Source of the DNA: Helicobacter macacae MIT 99-5501
GTDB taxonomy: Bacteria; Campylobacterota; Campylobacteria; Campylobacterales; Helicobacteraceae
Assembly (NCBI RefSeq): GCF_000507845.1
Contig: NZ_KI669455.1
Coordinates: 388,231 to 452,230 of the forward strand
Length of the DNA stretch: 64,000 nt
Direction of reading: 5' to 3'
Below, in pieces: positions 9,648 to 17,790 of the stretch. Every line of letters begins with the position of its first letter. Positions within the stretch are counted from its first letter, which is position 1. The notes under the pieces were generated by a model. The model did not search any database and was not told the DNA's origin. It saw only the letters and a list, made by a program, of their open reading frames with translations. The position numbers were made by a program, and so were the translations under genes.

Positions 9648-11405
9648 TTACAAAGTCCTAAACACCAGCACGAACGCGCTACCTTTGCCAACCTCGCTTT
9701 GCACTTTTAAGTCTATGTCATATTTGCTAGCGATTTCACTCACCAATGATAGCCCTATGCCAAAGCCCCCTTTATCATCATTAAACCGCTTGTATCGCTC
9801 AAATATCCGCTCCAAATCCTCCTTTTGTATGCCATAGCCACTATCGCGTATTTCTAGCGTTGCTTTGTCTTGGCTAGCTGTGAGGAGCAAAGAGATTGTG
9901 CCTCCTTTGTGGTTGTATTTGATTGCGTTTGATAGGAGATTATCTAGCATTATGGTGATTTCATCTTTGTTTGCATAGATTTTAGCAGGGGCAAGGCTAG
10001 AATCTAGAGTGATATTTTTTTGTGCCAAAAGGGTGGAGAAATACTCCACGCGCTCATTTATAAGAGAATCTATCTGCAAAGATTGCTCATTATTTTTGCC
10101 TTGATAGAAGTTTAGGAAAATGAGATTTTGATACATTTGGTGCAGGCTTTGGGCAGATAGCTTGATATGGTGTAGTCGCTTTTTGTTTCCCTCTCCTAGC
10201 TCGCTGTTATCAAATTTTTGCACACTCATTAGGATAACGCTAAGGGGCGTATTTACCTCGTGTGTGGTGTCTTTGATAAATCGCTCTAGGTGCTTTATCT
10301 GTGCTTTGATAGGGCGTAGTGATAGCCTCACAAGCGCGTAAGCCACAATCGCAATCACAAGCAAGCAAAGCAACATAAGGGCGATGATTTCAACGCGAAT
10401 GGAGAGAATCTCTTTTTTTATAGATTTTATCTGCTTTGGTTGGCTAAATCTTTGCGCTTCAAGCCTTGCATCATCTTTGCTAAAAATCTTTGTGCCACTC
10501 TCTACCGCCTCGCCTTGCAAGATAAAAATCCACCCCTGCTTATCAAGGTATTTCATAGCCGATTTTGGTATTTTGCCCCCACCAAATGGGTGATGAAAAA
10601 GCAAGCCTCTGTTGCGTGAAAAATTCACAAAAATAAACCCTTCAAAGCGCAAAAATCCCTGCGGACTAGCAAATATAGGGCTAATAGAATCTAGCCCCAC
10701 GCTTAAATCACTATACACCACACCTAGATTCTCATCTAGCAGGGCAAATGGCGAGTTTATCTCCGCCCTCATTTCACGCAAAAATTCCAGCAAAGCAGGC
10801 GAAGCTTCTTTACTTTTTTGGAATCTTTGTGGTGCATTTTGATTGACTTGTGGCGTGTCTTGTGGGGTTTGCGCGTTTTGTTGATATTGTAGGGCTTGCT
10901 TAGCTTGCAAAGAGCGCAGTTCTTGGAGCTTTTGGATTTCTTTTAAGAGTTTTGCTTGATTTTTTGGGGTATTTTTCTTTTGAAGTTTTGCCTCTTTTTC
11001 CTCTATTTCTTCGAGTGTTTTTTTGATTTCTCTCTCTATCCCTGCGCTACTTTTGAAATCCATTTGTGCCATTGCAGTGGCGATTTGGATAAAGTCATTG
11101 CGCATTTGCATTGATTGGTGGTCGCGCAAATTATGCAATTCTTTGTTATACATCATAAAAGATATGATTCCCAAAAAGCATACCGAAGTCCCCAAATAAA
11201 GGAGTAAAATCTTATAAGTTGTGCTTGTGAAAGTGTCGATTTTTTTGGGATTTTGGGATTTTGGGACTTTGGGAAAAGCAAAAAATTTACCCAAAAAGCT
11301 AGCACGCATTTCCCCCCAAATCACCTTAAAAAACTTCCTTAGATTCCCTAGTTTTTTAAGATTTTTGCCATATTGAGTAAAATGCTTTAACTTTTTATTT
11401 GGCAT
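9648..11405 (-). CDS. Membrane sensor histidine kinase
   Basis: 585 residues from ATG 11405 (a 13-residue longer frame exists but runs deeper into the upstream gene). TM1 is at about 65-86, TM2 at about 338-358. The roughly 250-residue periplasmic sensor contains a coiled, Gln/Lys-rich part (EKEAKLQKKNTPKNQAKLLK). The cytoplasmic kinase has the H box KDTTHEVNTPLSVIL (His near 381), N box around NLLSNAIKYN, G1 RDSGYGI and G2 GGFGIGLSL. It autophosphorylates and feeds the response regulator whose last codons it overlaps by 11 nt. OmpR/EnvZ-type pair; signal unknown. The H-box DTTHEVNTPLS variant resembles other Campylobacterota kinases. Confidence 0.9.
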   Translation of the reverse strand: MPNKKLKHFTQYGKNLKKLGNLRKFFKVIWGEMRASFLGKFFAFPKVPKSQNPKKIDTFTSTTYKILLLYLGTSVCFLGIISFMMYNKELHNLRDHQSMQMRNDFIQIATAMAQMDFKSSAGIEREIKKTLEEIEEKEAKLQKKNTPKNQAKLLKEIQKLQELRSLQAKQALQYQQNAQTPQDTPQVNQNAPQRFQKSKEASPALLEFLREMRAEINSPFALLDENLGVVYSDLSVGLDSISPIFASPQGFLRFEGFIFVNFSRNRGLLFHHPFGGGKIPKSAMKYLDKQGWIFILQGEAVESGTKIFSKDDARLEAQRFSQPKQIKSIKKEILSIRVEIIALMLLCLLVIAIVAYALVRLSLRPIKAQIKHLERFIKDTTHEVNTPLSVILMSVQKFDNSELGEGNKKRLHHIKLSAQSLHQMYQNLIFLNFYQGKNNEQSLQIDSLINERVEYFSTLLAQKNITLDSSLAPAKIYANKDEITIMLDNLLSNAIKYNHKGGTISLLLTASQDKATLEIRDSGYGIQKEDLERIFERYKRFNDDKGGFGIGLSLVSEIASKYDIDLKVQSEVGKGSAFVLVFRTL

Positions 11406-12078
11406 AGCAATATCCCCTATGCCTTTGCGTGGCGATACTCTCACTCCCTAGCACTTTTCGCAAGTTTTTGATATACACGCGCAACGCCATATTTGTGGGG
11501 CTTTCATCATAGCTCCATATCCGCTCAAAAATCTCATCTTGGCTGACAAAATTCCCTCGATTTTGCAAGAGCAGTGCGAGCAGTTCGCGCTCTTTGTTAG
11601 TAAGGGGGATTTCTTTTTGTGTATGTTTATCAAAAAGTGTTTTTTGCAGTATGTCAAAGCAATGCTTCTCGCTAAGCTCTAAAATCTCGCTATTTTGGTG
11701 TGCAAAAGACCTTTTAAGCAAGCAATCCACGCGCAAAAGAAGCTCATCTACATCAAATGGTTTGCGTAAATAATCATCACAGCCCACCAAAAATCCCCGC
11801 TTCAAATCCTCTATCATCGAAAGCGAAGTAAGAAAAATCGTGGGCGTATTTTTGCCAAGCCCCCTAAGCTCTTTTAGCACTTCAAAGCCATTTCCTAGAG
11901 GGACCTTGACATCAAATATCCACAAATCAAACGCCTGCTCATAGCCTATTTCTAGAGCGTTTTGTGCGTTTTCGCAGTGCGTTACAAGATAGCCTTTTTC
12001 TTTTAGTTCATCACAGAGCATTTCGCCAAGCGACAAATCATCTTCTAAAAGTAGGATTTTTACGCCCTTTTTTGCCAT
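11395..12078 (-). CDS. OmpR-family response regulator
   Basis: 227 residues from ATG 12078 (GGAG site just upstream; an in-frame ATG at 12144 has none). Receiver domain about 1-118: acidic pair LLLEDD, phospho-acceptor Asp in LWIFDVKVPLG, switch Thr in IFLTS, Lys in YLRKPFD. The C-terminal winged helix contains LTNKERELLALLLQNRGNFV and the recognition region ALRVYIKNLRKVLG, ending HRGYCYAK. Translationally coupled to the downstream histidine kinase. Target genes cannot be read from the sequence; a perfect 26-bp palindrome about 130 nt upstream is a possible site. Confidence 0.92.
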   Translation of the reverse strand: MAKKGVKILLLEDDLSLGEMLCDELKEKGYLVTHCENAQNALEIGYEQAFDLWIFDVKVPLGNGFEVLKELRGLGKNTPTIFLTSLSMIEDLKRGFLVGCDDYLRKPFDVDELLLRVDCLLKRSFAHQNSEILELSEKHCFDILQKTLFDKHTQKEIPLTNKERELLALLLQNRGNFVSQDEIFERIWSYDESPTNMALRVYIKNLRKVLGSESIATQRHRGYCYAK

Positions 12079-12209
12079 TCGCGCTCTCCTTTTTGCGTTG
12101 TTATCACTAAGCATAAATATTTGATATTGTAAAAGATTTTGCAAAATCTATGCGCATTGCTCCAAACAAAAGTGATATATTTTGCAAAATCTTACTAAGT
12201 TTTGTGGCA

Positions 12210-12235
12210 TAGCCTAGATTCTAGAATCTAGGCTA
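12210..12235. promoter_or_regulatory. Perfect 26-bp palindrome
   Basis: TAGCCTAGATTCT followed directly by its exact reverse complement, with no spacer. It lies between the stop of the DUF1104-type gene (12263) and the start of the response-regulator gene (12078), both on the minus strand. It could be a terminator of the former (no U-tract follows) or a dimeric operator for the latter. Confidence 0.5.
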
Positions 12236-12262
12236 TAAAAGGAACAAAGCAGGCACTACAAT

Positions 12263-12742
12263 TTAGTCATCAAACTCATAGTCTTTGAACCCTTTGGCTT
12301 TTTCGTGTTTTTCGTGTTTATGTTTTTGTCCGATGAAATCGCAATTTTTATGAAAGACTTTTAGCCCTGCTTCACGGATTTGCGCTCCTGTCATAGAGTC
12401 TGTCCTAGCTTGGAATGCCTTGCAAGATTCTATTTTTCTTTTTCGCGCTTGTTCGACAGAGAGTTTAGAGAAACCTTGCTTTCGAGCGTATTTGATAGCG
12501 CGTTTGAAGTCTTTTGCTTCTGCGTAGGGCTTTGCATTTACGCGCTTATTTACCTCTATGGCGAAATCTGGCTCATCACTTGGGGCAATCGAGCCTGCAA
12601 GTTTGATTAGCTCACTATCGCTTTTCGCGCTAAAGTCCGCACCAAGAGCAAAAGAGCCACACAAAACGCTACTTGCAAAACCTGCCAAACTTGCCAAAAA
12701 CAATACCCTTGCCCACGAAAATTTCATTTGTGAAGTTTTCAT
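12263..12742 (-). CDS. Periplasmic DUF1104-type protein
   Basis: 159 residues. Signal peptide with hydrophobic core VLFLASLAGFASSVLCGSFA and cleavage after ALGA near residue 34. The mature part opens DFSAKSDSELIKLAGSIAP and continues DEPDFAIEVNKRV, which I recognise as the DUF1104 pattern common in Helicobacter. A basic helical middle carries two Cys (SCKAF, KNCDF) able to form a disulfide. The His/Lys-rich tail (QKHKHEKHEKAKGF) could bind metal. The AAGGAG site precedes the ATG. Function unknown; the family assignment is from memory of the pattern. Confidence 0.72.
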   Translation of the reverse strand: MKTSQMKFSWARVLFLASLAGFASSVLCGSFALGADFSAKSDSELIKLAGSIAPSDEPDFAIEVNKRVNAKPYAEAKDFKRAIKYARKQGFSKLSVEQARKRKIESCKAFQARTDSMTGAQIREAGLKVFHKNCDFIGQKHKHEKHEKAKGFKDYEFDD

Positions 12743-13050
12743 TTGTGTTCTCCTTATTTAAGAAAATTTTGCTGTCTAAAACTCTTTAGGCTTTTTTAGA
12801 ATCTTTTATAGCTAGAATCTTATGGATTTCATAGCTTAAAAGATTGCGCTTTAAGTCCAAATGTCTTAAACAAACAGCGCAATTCTAAAAAACCAACATA
12901 AAACGAGCGTGAAAACAAAATTTTATTTTTGTGTAAATAAAAAATTTACTTTTTTTCTTTTCGTGCTTGCCATCGTTATGTGGCGTTTATCCCACTCATT
13001 ACAAACCACCCAAAAAGTCGCATATATCTAGCTTTGAGCGTTATTGCTTT

Positions 13051-13081
13051 TTGACAAAAAACACAAAAACAATGATACAAT
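13051..13081 (+). promoter_or_regulatory. Sigma-70-type promoter of Sel1-repeat gene
   Basis: TTGACA at 13051-13056 and TACAAT at 13076-13081, 19 nt apart. It lies about 48 nt upstream of the ATG at 13129, whose ribosome-binding site is AAAGGA. Confidence 0.6.
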
Positions 13082-13128
13082 TTCGCGCTTAAAAATTTGC
13101 CAAGCAAAATCTAACGAAAGGAAAAAAA

Positions 13129-13920
13129 ATGTCAAAAATCATCTATGCAAAACCAACTTACACATTCTCACGCAAAACCATATCCACCCTCTCATCACTA
13201 TCTTTCGCGCTTGCTATTTCCATATCAAATGCAGCTCCACTTAGCCAAGAGGAATGGAATCAAGACTTTAACGCCTGTGTGTTTAACAAAGACCACAATA
13301 TGTGTCAGAGACTCATAAACAACGGACTACAAACCCTAGAAGAATGCACCAAAACCACTTGCAATGACAATGGACTAATATATCAAAATGCAGGATTTCA
13401 AGCAAAAGCTATCACATTTTTCAAAAGAGCTATTGAATTGGACGATAATCGTGCTTATCACAATCTAGGATTGCTCTACCACAAAGAGATAGGAAATATC
13501 CCACAAGCAAAAAAATTCTACGAGCTAGCACTGCAAAAGCAACACTACGGAGCAAGGCTAAATCTAGGGACTTTATATTATGAGCAAAAAGACTACTCAA
13601 ACGCGCTCAAGCACTTTGAAATCGTGTGTGAAAAAAGCAATGGCGAAGCAAAAATGCTTGCTTGCCATAATCTAGGCGTAATGTATGATAACGGCGAGGG
13701 CGCACTGCAAGACTACCGCAAATCACACCAATACTACAAAACCTCTTGTGATATGGGATATGGCTATGCGTGCAACAATCTAGGCGTGCTATATGCAAAT
13801 GGGCTTGGCACAAAGCAAAATCTACTTATGGCAAAAGAGCTATACGGCAAAGCCTGTAACCTCGTCTGCAACAAAGGCTGTGCCAACTACAAGGCACTAA
13901 ACCAAAAGAACTTGAAGTAA
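13129..13920 (+). CDS. Secreted Sel1-like repeat (Hcp-like) protein
   Basis: 263 residues. Signal peptide core ISTLSSLSFALAISISNAA, cleavage near residue 36. The mature protein is a chain of Sel1/TPR-like helical pairs: AYHNLGLLYHKE, GARLNLGTLYYEQ, ACHNLGVMYDNGEG, ACNNLGVLYANGLG. The last repeats carry the spaced Cys pairs typical of Helicobacter cysteine-rich proteins (CEK...MLACHN; SCDMGYGYACNN). Hcp proteins of H. pylori are secreted and immunogenic, some with weak beta-lactam binding; the role here is inferred only from family. Monocistronic with its own promoter; followed by a repeat island. Confidence 0.85.
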   Translation: MSKIIYAKPTYTFSRKTISTLSSLSFALAISISNAAPLSQEEWNQDFNACVFNKDHNMCQRLINNGLQTLEECTKTTCNDNGLIYQNAGFQAKAITFFKRAIELDDNRAYHNLGLLYHKEIGNIPQAKKFYELALQKQHYGARLNLGTLYYEQKDYSNALKHFEIVCEKSNGEAKMLACHNLGVMYDNGEGALQDYRKSHQYYKTSCDMGYGYACNNLGVLYANGLGTKQNLLMAKELYGKACNLVCNKGCANYKALNQKNLK

Positions 13921-13975
13921 TGTTTTTAGATTTTGATTTTTATGGATTTTAGATAGGCAATGTGCCCATTTTTTT

Positions 13976-14422
13976 CGTCATTGCGAGATTTTATCAAAGA
14001 AACTTCGCTTGTTTTGCGTAGCAAAATCGTGGTAGTCCACATTCATCGTCATTGCTAGCAAGTCTTTAAGACTTGTGTGGCAAAACGAAGTTTCTTTAAT
14101 AGTCTAGCCTTTCCCGTCATTGCGAGCAAGCAAAGCGAGCGGTGGCAATCCACTTTCTATGTCAATCGTGTTTGATTTTGGATTGCCACGATTTTTGCTA
14201 CACAAAATCTCGCAATGACGGGGTGGTGGATTGCCACGATTTTTGCTACGAAAAATCTCGCAATGACGGTTTTGCTACGCAAAACAAGGCGAAGCCGCAG
14301 TTTCTTTAGTTTCTTTAGTAAAACAAGCGTGGCGAAGTTTCTATTTCCCCCTCCCTTGCGAGTTATGGCAAGTAAACTATTTCCCCCTCCCTTTGCGGAG
14401 GGGGATTAAGGGGGTGGGTATT
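13976..14422. repeat. Compound repeat island of elements A and B
   Basis: At least three A-type units and two B-type units are packed together. The clearest A unit (about 14115-14220) is a full palindrome: CGTCATTGCGAG and GGTGGCAATCCA pair with TGGATTGCCACGATT and CTCGCAATGACG. The latter half is repeated immediately after (14222-14269). TTTCTTTAG blocks as in copy 1 follow, then two B-type units (TTCCCCCTCCCTTTGCGGAGG and GGGGGTGGGTA). No gene; small open frames here are repeat translations. Confidence 0.75.
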
Positions 14423-14666
14423 AGGTTTTAAGGATTTTTATGGAGTGGGGGTTCTTTTAGATTCCTAAATCTCGCCTTGCTAGGTAGCACCGAAGCCACA
14501 ACGGAGGCAATCCGCCACATATTCATTGCGAGAATCGCGTAAGCCACTCGTGGCAATCTATTTGTCATTGGCAGGCAAGGTAGCCACCTTGCTATTGCTC
14601 AGTATTTTTAGCTATCTTAATAAGCGCAATCACAAATCATTCTCTTGTAGAGAATCTATTTCTTGC
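14423..14666. repeat. Intergenic stretch with a partial element A
   Basis: 14523-14570 contains TCATTGCGAGAATCGCG and CGTGGCAATCTA, a partial A element; 14500-14517 has GGAGGCAATCCGCC, a related diverged piece. Otherwise nothing recognised up to the stop of the coiled-coil gene. Confidence 0.55.
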
Positions 14667-15311
14667 TTATTTTTTATCATAAAGCGATTCAAGATGCTCG
14701 CTAAAAGCATTATATGCGCCCGATACAATCTCATTATGCTCATTTTCAAAACTCTGCAAAATCCACTCAATTTTTTCTTTGTAGATAGATTTTGCACTAT
14801 TTTTTGTGGATTGTGAGTGTGGGGTTTGTGCGCTCAAAGATTGTTTATGTGGTGTTGTGGGTAGGTTTGCTTTGGCGTGTTTTATTTTGCTTAAAAACTC
14901 ACTAGAGATTTTGCCTACATTTTCTTCTAAGTGTGCTAGCTCATTTTCTGCGTTGTATGCTTTGGCTGATTGCTTGGCTTTTGCAATCGCTTCTTGTTTG
15001 TATTGGTTGTGGTGTTTGCTTAAGTCTTTGGCACTTTCTTTTTTGCTCTCAAACTGACTAAGATAATGCTCATAGCCACTTCCCTTATATGATTCTGTTT
15101 GAGGTTTGTTTCTTTGCTCGGCTTCTATAATGACTTTTAGGCGAGATTCTAGCTCGTTTATTTTTGTTTGAAATGTTTGCTCTATCTCTTGGCTTCTCTC
15201 TTGGATAGACTTTTTTGGCGAGTTTGCGCTCAAATGGCTTGACACAAACGCTACACAGGCTAATGCGACAAAAAATACTCTACTAGCTTCTTTGCGGACG
15301 GACTTTTTCAT
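14667..15311 (-). CDS. Secreted coiled-coil protein, unknown function
   Basis: 214 residues. Signal peptide with core VFFVALACVAFVSSHLSA, cleavage near residue 29. The mature protein is charged and largely helical (EIEQTFQTKINELESRLKVI; AKDLSKHHNQYKQEAIAKAK), with a Pro/Ser/Gln-rich linker (TTPHKQSLSAQTPHSQ) before a last helix. No Cys in the mature part and no recognised family. Good AAGGAG site before the ATG. A 16-nt T tract (minus strand) directly 5' of a TATGGT box suggests transcription varies with tract length. Confidence 0.65.
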   Translation of the reverse strand: MKKSVRKEASRVFFVALACVAFVSSHLSANSPKKSIQERSQEIEQTFQTKINELESRLKVIIEAEQRNKPQTESYKGSGYEHYLSQFESKKESAKDLSKHHNQYKQEAIAKAKQSAKAYNAENELAHLEENVGKISSEFLSKIKHAKANLPTTPHKQSLSAQTPHSQSTKNSAKSIYKEKIEWILQSFENEHNEIVSGAYNAFSEHLESLYDKK

Positions 15312-15364
15312 TTGATTCTCCTTTTTGTTGTTTTGGTGGTCGCTTTAGTGTCGGCTAATGTGTA

Positions 15365-15388
15365 ACCATACCAAAAAAAAAAAAAAAA
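15365..15388 (-). promoter_or_regulatory. T16-tract promoter of coiled-coil gene
   Basis: Reading the minus strand: T16 (15388-15373), GG, then TATGGT (15370-15365) as a -10-like box, about 54 nt before the ATG at 15311. Tract length would change promoter geometry, as established for sabA and other H. pylori genes. Two other genes in the window show the same layout. Confidence 0.5.
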
Positions 15389-15813
15389 CGCCAAATTGGA
15401 ATAATGCACGCAAAATACCTCAAAAAAAGCACTCAAAAGAAATAGGCAAGCAAAATACGCAAAACCTAAGAAAATAACGATAAATAAAAATTAACAAAAA
15501 ATTTAAAAAAGTGTGAAAATTTTTGCTAATTTTTATTGTTTGTAGATTTTTAATTTTTTTTGATTTTGAGGGATACTTGCAAGATTGCGCAATGTAGATT
15601 TTGCAAAGTAGGTTTTATAAAGCAGGTTTTGCAAAATGATTTTTGAAGTAGATTTTGTAAAAGTGGTTTTTAGCGTGTTTGCGTGGTTTTTAGCGTGTTT
15701 GCTAAGGTAGATTTTACAAAGTATTTTTTGCGTTTTTTGCGATTTTGACTACAAGGCTTGCTGCTTGTATCAAATCCAAAAGCGCAAAATTTAGTGATTT
15801 TTAAGTCGTGATT
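15389..15813. other. Low-complexity intergenic region
   Basis: AT-rich with many degenerate copies of the words TTTTGCAAA, GTAGATTTT and GTTTTTAGCGTGTTTGC (the last a direct tandem near 15667-15700). No gene, hairpin or promoter is convincing. Confidence 0.4.
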
Positions 15814-16980
15814 TTATGATAACACATCAATACGCTTAAAGCCCTTACCTTTTTGAACTCTGATTTTGAGATAGGCAAGTGGAAAAAGCAAAAATCCACC
15901 CCACCAAAACCGCTCACAGGCTTTTTGCAGGGCAAGTCCTAGATTGTATTCGTAGCTTTGCATTAGCTCTTGCTCGATAAGTTCTCCCATTTCTTTTGGC
16001 GCAATATCATTGTCTTTATGTCGCCGATAAATCTTAAAATACGCCGTGAAAGGCAATCGCAATTTTTTCAAAAATCCCTTTGTGGCGTAGCGTTTATAAA
16101 GCCTTATCGGCAGAGATTCTCTACTTATTTGCAAAAACTTCTTATAGATAGGCACATCGCACACATACACCCGCTGTGTATTTGGTAGCACTCTATCCCA
16201 CATTATGTAATTACTAAAAGCCGTGTAGTAGATTTTAAGTCTTTTGCAATAATGAGCGACAATATCACAAAATCCCGCACGAGTAGAAATCACTCCAGCA
16301 CACGAGATTCCCAAAGCAATCGCTTCTTTTAGTGATAAGTCCAAATCATACACGCCACCCATAAAAAATCTAGCGTATTCTTTCTTGTATTTTAGGCTAT
16401 TTACAACTATGCTGTATCCCTCTTTGCGTAGCCTTTGGCATTCGTCCTTAAAAATGATAAATGGTAGTTTAGGAAAAGAATTTGCCTCTGGGCAAAATAA
16501 TATGATTTGATTCAAAGGGGCGATTTTATCAAGTTTGTCGCGTAGAGATTTGCTGATTTTTGGGAGATTTGTAGGCAAAACTCGCTGTGCGTTTTGTGGG
16601 AGCATAAGTCGCACTCTATCAAAATCAAGTTGATTATCCGTATCAGCTGGAAATTGATAATATATAAAATTTGAGTGAATCTTGCCTAGCGTAGGCACAG
16701 ATACGACATTATCTATGGTTAAACATTGCTTGTTTTTGCAAAAATCCACGCTTTTATCCTCGCAAATCACATATTCCAACCCCACAAACATTTCGCATAT
16801 CGCTTCGTGCATAGCCTTTATGATAAAAATGATTTTGCCTTTATAATGCGACTCTAATGCTGGTTTTAGAGTGCATAGTCGATAAGTATCACCCGCACTG
16901 CAAGGGCTTACGAAATAATAGCAATCCGCTTTTAAGTTTTGCGCGAGTTCTTGCAAAGTTTGGATAGGTTTGTCGTTCAT
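15814..16980 (-). CDS. Putative GT-B-fold glycosyltransferase of the accessory locus
   Basis: 388 residues, no signal peptide or membrane helix. The fold-level pattern resembles heptosyltransferase-like GT-B enzymes: an N-terminal Rossmann-like half (DCYYFVSPCSAGDTYRLCTL, KIIFIIKAMHEAIC), a middle linker, and a C-terminal half with IILFCPEANSFPKL, then a loop ISCAGVISTRAGFCDIVAHY at the place where GT9 enzymes have their nucleotide-sugar site. The basic C-terminus suggests peripheral membrane contact. Good AAGGAG site at the ATG. Last gene of a minus-strand set with the HAD phosphatase and radical SAM genes, from which it is separated by repeats. Family assignment is inference; donor and acceptor unknown. 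Confidence 0.5.
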   Translation of the reverse strand: MNDKPIQTLQELAQNLKADCYYFVSPCSAGDTYRLCTLKPALESHYKGKIIFIIKAMHEAICEMFVGLEYVICEDKSVDFCKNKQCLTIDNVVSVPTLGKIHSNFIYYQFPADTDNQLDFDRVRLMLPQNAQRVLPTNLPKISKSLRDKLDKIAPLNQIILFCPEANSFPKLPFIIFKDECQRLRKEGYSIVVNSLKYKKEYARFFMGGVYDLDLSLKEAIALGISCAGVISTRAGFCDIVAHYCKRLKIYYTAFSNYIMWDRVLPNTQRVYVCDVPIYKKFLQISRESLPIRLYKRYATKGFLKKLRLPFTAYFKIYRRHKDNDIAPKEMGELIEQELMQSYEYNLGLALQKACERFWWGGFLLFPLAYLKIRVQKGKGFKRIDVLS

Positions 16981-17019
16981 TTTTTACTCCTTATTTATTG
17001 TTTTTTGGTTTGCTTCGGC

Positions 17020-17211
17020 GATAAATCGCCTCGCAATGACGAAAATGCGATTTACCCACCCCCTAACCCCCTCCGCAAGGGAGGGGGGGGGGGACACATA
17101 GAAACTCCAAAAACAAGGGAGGGGGAATCTGCGGGATTACCCACACGCAATGGATAATCAAAGAAAAGTCCCTCCCCTTGCGGGAGGGATTTAGGGAGGG
17201 GTAAATCACAA
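17020..17211. repeat. Element A remnant plus full element B, with G11 run
   Basis: A partial A end (CCTCGCAATGACG, 17027-17041) is followed by a complete B element: TTACCCACCCCCTAACCC at the left and GGAGGGATTTAGGGAGGGGT at the right, about 160 bp apart, with internal CTCCGCAAGGGAGG and CCCTTGCGGGAGGG palindromes. 17083-17093 is a run of 11 G. It fills the gap between the HAD gene and the glycosyltransferase-like gene. Confidence 0.7.
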
Positions 17212-17712
17212 CTTCTCATCTCTTTCCACCTCCACGCAAAAATCCTCATCTCTCTTTTTATTTATCGCAAAGGCGGTTTTAAGCCCACTAGGCTTGGCAT
17301 CATTCACCAAAATCCGCTCCCCAAAGGGTAAATCGCTGATAAGCGCGTCAAAGCGGATTTTGTGCTCTGCCAAAAAGTCTTTAAGACTAGGCACTTGGCT
17401 ACTCTCACGCGCGGTAAGCAAAATCACTTTATCGTCCTTTGGCAAACTCGCAAAAAACTCACTCACGCCGTTTAGTAGAGTGTCGCGCCCATTATCTTTA
17501 TAGCCATTGTGCTTTACAATCGTGCCGTCAATGTCGATAAGCCAAGTCTTTGGCAAAGTGGATAGTTTTAGCGTTGTCTCACGGCGATAAATCGTGGATT
17601 CTACGCGCTTAGCTTCGGTCATTTGCGACAAGCAAACTCCCTCGCTTCGCGCTTGAAAACCACGATTTCTCATCTGTGATACTTCCACTAAATTGTCTTT
17701 AATGTTTTTCAT
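17206..17712 (-). CDS. HAD-superfamily phosphatase of the accessory locus
   Basis: 168 residues. HAD motif I is WLIDIDGTIV (nucleophile Asp near residue 60), motif II is VILLTARE, and the C-terminal acidic region is GERILVNDAKPSGLK. It resembles short phosphatases found in Campylobacter capsule loci that dephosphorylate sugar intermediates. The first roughly 50 residues, before the core, are unlike the family. They are encoded by DNA with an inverted repeat AAATCGTGG/CCACGATTT, the core motif of repeat element A, so part of this N-terminus may be repeat-derived. ATG 17712 has AAAGGA upstream. Stop is next to element B. Confidence 0.75.
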   Translation of the reverse strand: MKNIKDNLVEVSQMRNRGFQARSEGVCLSQMTEAKRVESTIYRRETTLKLSTLPKTWLIDIDGTIVKHNGYKDNGRDTLLNGVSEFFASLPKDDKVILLTARESSQVPSLKDFLAEHKIRFDALISDLPFGERILVNDAKPSGLKTAFAINKKRDEDFCVEVERDEKL

Positions 17713-17724
17713 TTATGTTCCTTT

Positions 17725-17772
17725 ATTTTTTGGATTGCTTTGATTCGGCGTTGCCGAATCTCGCAATGACGG
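17725..17772. repeat. Element A partial copy between HAD and radical SAM genes
   Basis: TTGGATTGCTTTGATTCGGC followed by GTTGCCGAATCTCGCAATGACGG. The same half-element is found at 20330-20362. It ends eight nt from the in-frame (ON) stop of the adjacent radical SAM gene. Confidence 0.65.
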
Positions 17773-17790
17773 CACATAGCTATTCCTCTC

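Noticed and set aside
14215-14816. Small open frames over the repeat island
   Set aside because: Their codons are repeats A and B or antisense to the coiled-coil gene.
16939-17249. Open frames with Gly/Pro runs near the G11 tract
   Set aside because: They are translations of element B; no ribosome-binding site or family features.
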